NCBI GenBank assembly: GCA_958510825.1
Contig: OY294047.1
Location: 4,650,001-4,714,000, forward strand
DNA from: Brachypterus glaber
Lineage: Eukaryota > Arthropoda > Insecta > Coleoptera > Kateretidae
DNA: 64,000 nt
Reading direction: 5' to 3'
The notes beneath the pieces were generated by a model. That model saw nothing but the letters and a program-made list of their open reading frames with translations, did no database searches and was not told the origin of the DNA. The translations under genes were made by a program, and so were the position numbers. Shown one piece after another: positions 54,126 through 64,000 of the stretch (position 1 is the first letter of the stretch; every line of letters begins with the position of its first letter).

Positions 54126-55085
54126 TGGAAATATGAAACACTGTATGGCTTTAAACTGCGGACAAGGTTAAAAACCATGTTTTTTGTGACTCGATATTGT
54201 AAATGTAACAAAACACATATTTTTAAATAAAGCAATTAATGTTATTTAATAATTTTATCAAATCAGTACTTAAAAAAGATTTTTATTTAATTTTACCAGA
54301 TATTTACAAATTATAATGCAAAAATTGAAGGCTATGTCAGATTATTGTGACAGATATCAGGTTTAAATATTTAACAATAGATGGAGTAGTTTTAATTTTT
54401 TGAACTAAATTGATAAAAAACTGGCCAAATATTAAGAAAAACTAATAAACTTTATGTAATTTTAACGCAAAACTTTAAATTGCATTAAATTATTATATAT
54501 TTCATGGTAAAATATTTATATTTTTGATAATTTTGCTACAGTTTTCGTTACTTTTATAAACAAGAGATGGCACTACATGTGCTCATTCTAACACTTGATA
54601 CGGAATATTCATACCGTATCTAGAGCTAGAATGGATTCATTCTGTGTTTGAAAAGTGTGTGTATTTGCTTACATTCTAAAGCAGTCGTAGAAAAAAAATA
54701 TTCTTTATAAGTCTAGCTTTCATTTCATATCAGATTTAAAATAATCCATCGACAAAAAAAAAATTTTCAACACTTTATTTTTTTCAGTGGAGTGTTTGAA
54801 CCAAGTTTATTAAACTTTTTAGATATTTTTACTGTTTTTGACTAATTTTGGGTCTCTGATTTTAAAAATAATATCAGTTTTGTAAAAATGTTTGTTAAAG
54901 AAAAATAAACCATGGCAATCTATGATAATCTGTATATTTCGCTTAAGTATGTACATATACTGTACATTGTATAAATATTTTTAAAATCACCTATCCAAAT
55001 TTATTGAAAATAGTTAGAATGGCCAGACTCTATAACAAAAGTTTATTATTATTGGGTAATTTAATAAATTTGGTCCAAAAAAATA
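54126..55085. other. AT-rich interval, nothing recognised
   Basis: A short inverted motif ATACGGAATATTCATACCGTAT lies near 54599. No gene. Confidence 0.4.
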
Positions 55086-55509
55086 CACGGAAAAAAAAAT
55101 TATAGCTAGGAGCGCTATAACACACATACCAAGCAAATTATAATCGCTTATTATATAAATACAAGGCTTTCTCTTACAATTATGGCAGTCAGTGTAAAAA
55201 TTTATATGAAATACTTTAATTGTTTAGTGAATAATAAAATATAACAAATAGTATGGCATTTATAGCTTAAATAGATTTAATTATTGTCCGTGCTAATAAT
55301 TTTTATAATATAATAAAATTTCTGTAAATTTATAATAGTGCCTGTAATAAATATAATCGTGTCTGTAATATATATAATCGTTTCCAATTTATTTTTAACA
55401 TTATTAGTTATTGTGTCCCTTATAATCTATAGCTTAAATCACTATAATTTGCCACTGTTACCAAATATCTTATAATGTATAGCGCAGAGCCCACTAATTT
55501 CTTTCCGTG
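55086..55509. mobile_element. 424-bp miniature element (copy 2)
   Basis: Same termini (CACGGAAA / TTTCCGTG) and length as 41008-41431, with one base difference by eye. Both flanks read TA here, consistent with a TA target. No coding capacity. Confidence 0.87.
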
Positions 55510-56077
55510 TACACTGAAAAAATAAAAAGTTGAATATATATTTTTTTTCGACGATGGAATATTTTAAATTTTATCTGAAATAAAAGCCAGACTTGTAAGG
55601 AATCATTTAAGCCTAGTTTTGGGCATTTTTTTTTTGTTATCGACCCAAAAAATCGCGCCGTGTACAAGGGAAATCAGCTAACGCAAAGGCAGCAATATTG
55701 CTTTTAGCTTAAAATACATTTACTATTTTTTCTACGGCTAATTAAAAAAAAACAAAGAATATAAAATAAGAAAAAATTCTAAGAAAAAAGAAAATGGTTG
55801 ACGTAGCTTGTTCAACAATTTCCAAATTAACCAGAGTAATAATTAAAAACAAAGTTGGCGGAAAGTTATAAAATTTACGCTTTCAAAGCGAAAATATATT
55901 TTTAGATTGCTCAAAGGGAAATAGCATCTTTTAAATCAAAGGATATTTTGAAAAGCATTATTATGTTCTGAAATGCCTTATTTCATAAAAAAAAGCTTTT
56001 CAGGTTAATCTTATTTTTTTATTTCAATTAATAACTATGCATGTCCAATTGGACAAATCCATCAAATCTGAAACATC
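55510..56077. other. Left flank of the satellite, nothing recognised
   Basis: AT-rich DNA with no gene. No opposite-orientation copy of the satellite's outer end (complement of GAGTACCGTGTG) was found here, so the array is not preceded by the other arm of a fold-back element. Confidence 0.4.
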
Positions 56078-59000
56078 TGTAATGACACTGATTAACAAAA
56101 AAAAGTATTTTAATAAAAACGCGATTTCAAGGGTGTTTAAATATGTATTTAGATTTACCAAAAGAAAAAAAATCCAAGATATTCCTTTGGAACTATACAG
56201 AACGAGAATCGGACTACAATTTAAGCCAAGAAAGTTATTTTATCGTCTTATAACAAAATGTCTAGGCTACATTAAAACATGCGAAAAAATATTTTTTGTG
56301 ATTTTTATAAGCTTTTTTCTCAAAAATGGAAAAAGATAGAGAGTAACTTAAAACATATTCGGAATCAGCACGAGAAATACTACCAAAATCAAGCAACATA
56401 ATGTACACTTTAAGTTTGTATTGACCATGAACTCTGCAGACGGTTATTTAACATTATTTTCCAAAAACAAGTTTTTGGGATTTGGCTGTCGATGGTTCTA
56501 TAACAAGTGAACTTTCTACTACCATGTTCCATGGTCAGATTTTTTTGCCACGTTAGTTCAACCCATTGATCATTCAAGAGTACCGTGTGTAATGACACTG
56601 ATTAACAAAAAAAAGTATTTTAATAAAAACGCGATTTCAAGGGTGTTTAAATATGTATTTAGATTTACCAAAAGAAAAAAAATCCAAGATATTCCTTTGG
56701 AACTATACAGAACGAGAATCGGACTACAATTTAAGCCAAGAAAGTTATTTTATCGTCTTATAACAAAATGTCTAGGCTACATTAAAACATGCGAAAAAAT
56801 ATTTTTTGTGATTTTTATAAGCTTTTTTCTCAAAAATGGAAAAAGATAGAGAGTAACTTAAAACATAGTCGGAATCAGCACGAGAAATACTACCAAAATC
56901 AAGCAAAATAATGTACACTTTAAGTTTGTATTGACCATGAACTCTGCAGACGGTTATTTAACATTATTTTCCAAAAACAAGTTTTTGGGATTTGGCTGTC
57001 GATGGTTCTATAACAAGTGAACTTTCTACTACCATGTTCCATGGTCAGATTTTTTTGCCACGTTAGTTCAACCCATTGATCATTCAAGAGTACCGTGTGT
57101 AATGACACTGATTAACAAAAAAAAGTATTTTAATAAAAACGCGATTTCAAGGGTGTTTAAATATGTATTTAGATTTACCAAAAGAAAAAAAATCCAAGAT
57201 ATTCCTTTGGAACTATACAGAACGAGAATCGGACTACAATTTAAGCCAAGAAAGTTATTTTATCGTCTTATAACAAAATGTCTAGGCTACATTAAAACAT
57301 GCGAAAAAATATTTTTTGTGATTTTTATAAGCTTTTTTCTCAAAAATGGAAAAATATAGGGAGTAACTTGAAACATATTCGGAATCAGCACGAGAAATAC
57401 TACCAAAATCAAGCAACATAATGTACACTTTAAGTTTGTATTGACCATGAACTCTGCAGACGGTTATTTAACATTATTTTCCAAAAACAAGTTTTTGGGA
57501 TTTGGCTGTCGATGGTTCTATAACAAGTGAACTTTCTACTACCATGTTCCATGGTCAGATTTTTTTGCCACGTTAGTTCAACCCATTGATCATTCAAGAG
57601 TACCGTGTGTAATGACACTGATTAACAAAAAAAAGTATTTTAATAAAAACGCGATTTCAAGGGTGTTTAAATATGTATTTAGATTTACCAAAAGAAAAAA
57701 AATCCAAGATATTCCTTTGGAACTATACAGAACGAGAATCGGACTACAATTTAAGCCAAGAAAGTTATTTTATCGTCTTATAACAAAATGTCTAGGCTAC
57801 ATTAAAACATGCGAAAAAATATTTTTTGTGATTTTTATAAGCTTTTTTCTCAAAAATGGAAAAATATAGGGAGTAACTTGAAACATATTCGGAATCAGCA
57901 CGAGAAATACTACCAAAATCAAGCAACATAATGTACACTTTAAGTTTGTATTGACCATGAACTCTGCAGACGGTTATTTAACATTATTTTCCAAAAACAA
58001 GTTTTTGGGATTTGGCTGTCGATGGTTCTATAACAAGTGAACTTTCTACTACCATGTTCCATGGTCAGATTTTTTTGCCACGTTAGTTCAACCCATTGAT
58101 CATTCAAGAGTACCGTGTGTAATGACACTGATTAACAAAAAAAAGTATTTTAATAAAAACGCGATTTCAAGGGTGTTTAAATATGTATTTAGATTTACCA
58201 AAAGAAAAAAAATCCAAGATATTCCTTTGGAACTATACAGAACGAGAATCGGACTACAATTTAAGCCAAGAAAGTTATTTTATCGTCTTATAACAAAATG
58301 TCTAGGCTACATTAAAACATGCGAAAAAATAATTTTTGTGATTTTTATAAGCTTTTTTCTCAAAAATGGAAAAATATAGGGAGTAACTTGAAACATATTC
58401 GGAATCAGCACGAGAAATACTACCAAAATCAAGCAACATAATGTACACTTTAAGTTTGTATTGACCATGAACTCTGCAGACGGTTATTTAACATTATTTT
58501 CCAAAAACAAGTTTTTGGGATTTGGCTGTCGATGGTTCTATAACAAGTGAACTTTCTACTACCATGTTCCATGGTCAGATTTTTTTGCCACGTTAGTTCA
58601 ACCCATTGATCATTCAAGAGTACCGTGTGTAATGACACTGATTAACAAAAAAAAGTATTTTAATAAAAACGCGATTTCAAGGGTGTTTAAATATGTATTT
58701 AGATTTACCAAAAGAAAAAAAATCCAAGATATTCCTTTGGAACTATACAGAACGAGAATCGGACTACAATTTAAGCCAAGAAAGTTATTTTATCGTCTTA
58801 TAACAAAATGTCTAGGCTACATTAAAACATGCGAAAAAATATTTTTTGTGATTTTTATAAGCTTTTTTCTCAAAAATGGAAAAAGATAGAGAGTAACTTA
58901 AAACATATTCGGAATCAGCACGAGAAATACTACCAAAATCAAGCAACATAATGTACACTTTAAGTTTGTATTGACCATGAACTCTGCAGACGGTTATTTA

Positions 59001-62000
59001 ACATTATTTTCCAAAAACAAGTTTTTGGGATTTGGCTGTCGATGGTTCTATAACAAGTGAACTTTCTACTACCATGTTCCATGGTCAGATTTTTTTGCCA
59101 CGTTAGTTCAACCCATTGATCATTCAAGAGTACCGTGTGTAATGACACTGATTAACAAAAAAAAGTATTTTAATAAAAACGCGATTTCAAGGGTGTTTAA
59201 ATATGTATTTAGATTTACCAAAAGAAAAAAAATCCAAGATATTCCTTTGGAACTATACAGAACGAGAATCGGACTACAATTTAAGCCAAGAAAGTTATTT
59301 TATCGTCTTATAACAAAATGTCTAGGCTACATTAAAACATGCGAAAAAATATTTTTTGTGATTTTTATAAGCTTTTTTCTCAAAAATGGAAAAATATAGG
59401 GAGTAACTTGAAACATATTCGGAATCAGCACGAGAAATACTACCAAAATCAAGCAACATAATGTACACTTTAAGTTTGTATTGACCATGAACTCTGCAGA
59501 CGGTTATTTAACATTATTTTCCAAAAACAAGTTTTTGGGATTTGGCTGTCGATGGTTCTATAACAAGTGAACTTTCTACTACCATGTTCCATGGTCAGAT
59601 TTTTTTGCCACGTTAGTTCAACCCATTGATCATTCAAGAGTACCGTGTGTAATGACACTGATTAACAAAAAAAAGTATTTTAATAAAAACGCGATTTCAA
59701 GGGTGTTTAAATATGTATTTAGATTTACCAAAAGAAAAAAAATCCAAGATATTCCTTTGGAACTATACAGAACGAGAATCGGACTACAATTTAAGCCAAG
59801 AAAGTTATTTTATCGTCTTATAACAAAATGTCTAGGCTACATTAAAACATGCGAAAAAATATTTTTTGTGATTTTTATAAGCTTTTTTCTCAAAAATGGA
59901 AAAAGATAGAGAGTAACTTAAAACATAGTCGGAATCAGCACGAGAAATACTACCAAAATCAAGCAAAATAATGTACACTTTAAGTTTGTATTGACCATGA
60001 ACTCTGCAGACGGTTATTTAACATTATTTTCCAAAAACAAGTTTTTGGGATTTGGCTGTCGATGGTTCTATAACAAGTGAACTTTCTACTACCATGTTCC
60101 ATGGTCAGATTTTTTTGCCACGTTAGTTCAACCCATTGATCATTCAAGAGTACCGTGTGTAATGACACTGATTAACAAAAAAAAGTATTTTAATAAAAAC
60201 GCGATTTCAAGGGTGTTTAAATATGTATTTAGATTTACCAAAAGAAAAAAAATCCAAGATATTCCTTTGGAACTATACAGAACGAGAATCGGACTACAAT
60301 TTAAGCCAAGAAAGTTATTTTATCGTCTTATAACAAAATGTCTAGGCTACATTAAAACATGCGAAAAAATATTTTTTGTGATTTTTATAAGCTTTTTTCT
60401 CAAAAATGGAAAAATATAGGGAGTAACTTGAAACATATTCGGAATCAGCACGAGAAATACTACCAAAATCAAGCAACATAATGTACACTTTAAGTTTGTA
60501 TTGACCATGAACTCTGCAGACGGTTATTTAACATTATTTTCCAAAAACAAGTTTTTGGGATTTGGCTGTCGATGGTTCTATAACAAGTGAACTTTCTACT
60601 ACCATGTTCCATGGTCAGATTTTTTTGCCACGTTAGTTCAACCCATTGATCATTCAAGAGTATCGTGTGTAATGACACTGATTAACAAAAAAAAGTATTT
60701 TAATAAAAACGCGATTTCAAGGGTGTTTAAATATGTATTTAGATTTACCAAAAGAAAAAAAATCCAAGATATTCCTTTGGAACTATACAGAACGAGAATC
60801 GGACTACAATTTAAGCCAAGAAAGTTATTTTATCGTCTTATAACAAAATGTCTAGGCTACATTAAAACATGCGAAAAAATATTTTTTGTGATTTTTATAA
60901 GCTTTTTTCTCAAAAATGGAAAAAGATAGAGAGTAACTTAAAACATAGTCGGAATCAGCACGAGAAATACTACCAAAATCAAGCAAAATAATGTACACTT
61001 TAAGTTTGTATTGACCATGAACTCTGCAGACGGTTATTTAACATTATTTTCCAAAAACAAGTTTTTGGGATTTGGCTGTCGATGGTTCTATAACAAGTGA
61101 ACTTTCTACTACCATGTTCCATGGTCAGATTTTTTTGCCACGTTAGTTCAACCCATTGATCATTCAAGAGTACCGTGTGTAATGACACTGATTAACAAAA
61201 AAAAGTATTTTAATAAAAACGCGATTTCAAGGGTGTTTAAATATGTATTTAGATTTACCAAAAGAAAAAAAATCCAAGATATTCCTTTGGAACTATACAG
61301 AACGAGAATCGGACTACAATTTAAGCCAAGAAAGTTATTTTATCGTCTTATAACAAAATGTCTAGGCTACATTAAAACATGCGAAAAAATATTTTTTGTG
61401 ATTTTTATAAGCTTTTTTCTCAAAAATGGAAAAAGATAGAGAGTAACTTAAAACATATTCGGAATCAGCACGAGAAATACTACCAAAATCAAGCAACATA
61501 ATGTACACTTTAAGTTTGTATTGACCATGAACTCTGCAGACGGTTATTTAACATTATTTTCCAAAAACAAGTTTTTGGGATTTGGCTGTCGATGGTTCTA
61601 TAACAAGTGAACTTTCTACTACCATGTTCCATGGTCAGATTTTTTTGCCACGTTAGTTCAACCCATTGATCATTCAAGAGTACCGTGTGTAATGACACTG
61701 ATTAACAAAAAAAAGTATTTTAATAAAAACGCGATTTCAAGGGTGTTTAAATATGTATTTAGATTTACCAAAAGAAAAAAAATCCAAGATATTCCTTTGG
61801 AACTATACAGAACGAGAATCGGACTACAATTTAAGCCAAGAAAGTTATTTTATCGTCTTATAACAAAATGTCTAGGCTACATTAAAACATGCGAAAAAAT
61901 AATTTTTGTGATTTTTATAAGCTTTTTTCTCAAAAATGGAAAAATATAGGGAGTAACTTGAAACATATTCGGAATCAGCACGAGAAATACTACCAAAATC

Positions 62001-62674
62001 AAGCAACATAATGTACACTTTAAGTTTGTATTGACCATGAACTCTGCAGACGGTTATTTAACATTATTTTCCAAAAACAAGTTTTTGGGATTTGGCTGTC
62101 GATGGTTCTATAACAAGTGAACTTTCTACTACCATGTTCCATGGTCAGATTTTTTTGCCACGTTAGTTCAACCCATTGATCATTCAAGAGTACCGTGTGT
62201 AATGACACTGATTAACAAAAAAAAGTATTTTAATAAAAACGCGATTTCAAGGGTGTTTAAATATGTATTTAGATTTACCAAAAGAAAAAAAATCCAAGAT
62301 ATTCCTTTGGAACTATACAGAACGAGAATCGGACTACAATTTAAGCCAAGAAAGTTATTTTATCGTCTTATAACAAAATGTCTAGGCTACATTAAAACAT
62401 GCGAAAAAATAATTTTTGTGATTTTTATAAGCTTTTTTCTCAAAAATGGAAAAATATAGGGAGTAACTTGAAACATATTCGGAATCAGCACGAGAAATAC
62501 TACCAAAATCAAGCAACATAATGTACACTTTAAGTTTGTATTGACCATGAACTCTGCAGACGGTTATTTAACATTATTTTCCAAAAACAAGTTTTTGGGA
62601 TTTGGCTGTCGATGGTTCTATAACAAGTGAACTTTCTACTACCATGTTCCATGGTCATTCAAGAGTACCGTGTA
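56078..62674 (+). repeat. 510-bp satellite array, 13 head-to-tail monomers
   Basis: Monomers start (AATGACACTGATTAACAAAA) at 56081 and every 510 bp after that to 62201. Twelve are complete, with no length change; the thirteenth has a 35-bp deletion before its end (about 62656) and then the array stops. Differences are a handful of linked substitutions defining four subtypes. Each monomer contains an 85-codon plus frame and a 62-codon minus frame. These overlap the repeat on both strands, have no known motif and are conserved only because the DNA is, so I do not call them genes. The monomer is collinear with the right arm of the fold-back element at 21707-22826. Confidence 0.95.
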
Positions 62675-63171
62675 TGATTATAAAAGTAAATTGAGTGGCA
62701 GCGAGTGTTTTAAAGTTTTAATTAAAACTGGAAATAATCTGGACCATTATTCTATAGAGTATAAAATTTGCTGGCAGTTGGAACAAAAAGCTTATTGATA
62801 ATGAAAAAGGTGAAAAAGTTTTACGTTAAAATTAAAATAAATGCCTTTTTAGTAGTTGAAATTACTGAGGTAAATATTACACCTGAAAATTGCACTAAAA
62901 GGTTGGTTTAAACCAATCTTATTTTAAGGACGTGAAAGAGCACTTTTATTTATTTTTAAGTAGGTAATATAAAATAGGGTAAATGGGGTGAATGAAATTA
63001 AATATAAAAAATTAAAAATAAAAAAAATATATTAAATAAAAAAATAAATTTTAAATTTTTATTTTTGTTTAAATTAGACATGATATGACATTTTTATTTT
63101 ATATAACCATAAAAACCATTAGTTAAAAATGGTTTTAATGGGCAACCATATTTAATGCATAAGAAATTTGA
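62675..63171. other. Right flank of the satellite, nothing recognised
   Basis: Starts TGATTATAAAAGTAAATTGA; very AT-rich around 62960-63070. No gene. Confidence 0.4.
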
Positions 63172-63179
63172 CCTAAATA

Positions 63180-63432
63180 CAACGAACTAATAACTCTTCT
63201 TTCTAGAATACGCATACCGTTAATATAAAGTATCGCCAACATCTCGATTTGTTTTAAACAAATAGTAGGTATATTCAGGCCTGAACAATAACAATAACCA
63301 GTATCTGTTATTGTTGTCTTTGTTAGAACAAAGCTGTGCGAGTAAGACAGATGAATGTATATGTTGGCTACGTTTTTGTCAGTTTTTACGAATGAAATGC
63401 CCATTCTAGAGAGAAGAGTTATTAGTTCGTTG
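63180..63432. mobile_element. hAT-type MITE, 253 bp (copy 2, perfect 8-bp TSD)
   Basis: The termini are CAACGAACTAATAACTCTTC and GAAGAGTTATTAGTTCGTTG. The flanks CCTAAATA (63172-63179 and 63433-63440) are a perfect 8-bp duplication. The interior is nearly the same as 27330-27583 (for example GTATATTCAGGCCTGAACAA). The open frames 63135-63446 and 63355-63558 are shadows of this element. Confidence 0.9.
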
Positions 63433-63440
63433 CCTAAATA

Positions 63441-64000
63441 CCACATTTTTTATGTTTATTTGCAAATATCTCCAAAACTATTTACTTTAAGTAAAAGAAC
63501 TACAACTCGTTTGAAAGAGAATTTAGTTTTATATTTATTTAAAATAAAAAATATATAGGGTGCTGTGACTTAAGGGCTTTGAATTTCTTTAAATTTTTAT
63601 TCCATTCTGAGACATTCCGTTTACTTTTTTGAGATAACTTTGTGTTTAGAGGTAAGAATAGGCCTTCCTTAAAATCAACCCAAATTTTTAAAATAATAAC
63701 TATAAAGCGTTAGGAGATACGATTTTTTGGCCATTGCTTGATTATGGCAATTGTTTCGTTAAAATCGAAATAACTCAAAAACTATTAGAGACAGATATAT
63801 GTTGTTACATATCAAAAGATTTGGTATGTAATGCAGAATTTAAAAATCATAAAATATATAGGGTATTCCATTAAAAAAACATATGTTGTGCATGTACCAT
63901 TTTTCTGGGACACCCTGTACTTTTGAAAATATTTTCCAAATTTGTAAAAATAGTTAAAAAATAACAACTTTGACCCGGTATTTCACTATTTAATCTAAAC
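63441..64000. other. Window end, repeat-like termini only
   Basis: AGGGTGCTGTGACTTAAGGG at about 63559 and GGGACACCCTGTACTTTTGA at about 63908 look like inward-facing ends of a further CAGGGTG-type element, but the mirrored stretch is too short to be sure. Confidence 0.35.

Noticed and set aside
56082..62459. 85-codon plus-strand and 62-codon minus-strand frames repeated in every satellite monomer, as a possible gene family
   Set aside because: They persist only because the monomers are nearly identical DNA. They overlap the repeat on both strands, have no known motif, no promoter or splice context, and variants fall without regard to codon position.

Overview
The window is AT-rich eukaryotic DNA of insect type, most likely from a beetle or another insect with a repeat-heavy genome (the order is inference only). 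No ordinary host gene could be recognised. Nearly every long open frame is either a piece of a transposable element or a chance frame inside a repeat. What the window holds is a dense, nested record of mobile DNA: tRNA-derived SINEs, Penelope-like retroelements, 5'-truncated LINEs, a Tc1 remnant, a Crypton-type tyrosine-recombinase element, many short non-autonomous inverted-repeat elements, and one large satellite array.

Region 1-9,000: a SINE, a hAT-like element (perfect 8-bp target duplication) carrying an arm of a second family, two palindromic elements, and members of a family with a (GTCC/GTCT)n core. Region 9,000-11,250: a small Penelope-derived palindrome, then a fold-back element split by a Penelope-like insertion that keeps a GIY-YIG endonuclease fragment and an RT-endonuclease deletion fusion. 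Region 11,700-17,100: TA-flanked inverted-repeat elements, one holding a nested SINE. Region 18,300-22,830: a LINE 3' end, two SINEs (one inside a third Penelope-derived palindrome), and a 1.1-kb palindrome whose right half is homologous to the satellite monomer further on. Region 23,400-36,100: several miniature elements, a Tc1 N-terminal fragment, twin long hairpins, a 1-kb near-perfect palindrome, and a Galileo/FB-like fold-back whose arms are made of a 14-15-bp minisatellite.

Region 37,400-49,700: more miniature elements, a tandem SINE multimer with an exact 240-bp period, a 225-bp tandem repeat, a 200-N assembly gap, a second LINE end and two near-identical copies of a 424-bp element (41,008 and 55,086). 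Region 50,300-53,600: two inverted-repeat elements, then a tyrosine-recombinase gene with catalytic residues spaced as in Cre, broken by one in-frame TGA immediately before the first catalytic Arg, and bracketed by 13-bp direct repeats. Region 56,078-62,674: 13 head-to-tail copies of a 510-bp satellite. The last 1.3 kb contains a second copy of the hAT-type MITE seen at 27,330.

Functionally the window describes interactions between elements rather than a pathway: elements inserted into elements, a palindromic element apparently giving rise to a satellite, and SINEs sharing one body behind different tRNA-like heads. All similarity statements come from reading the sequence by eye and from known family motifs; no search was run.
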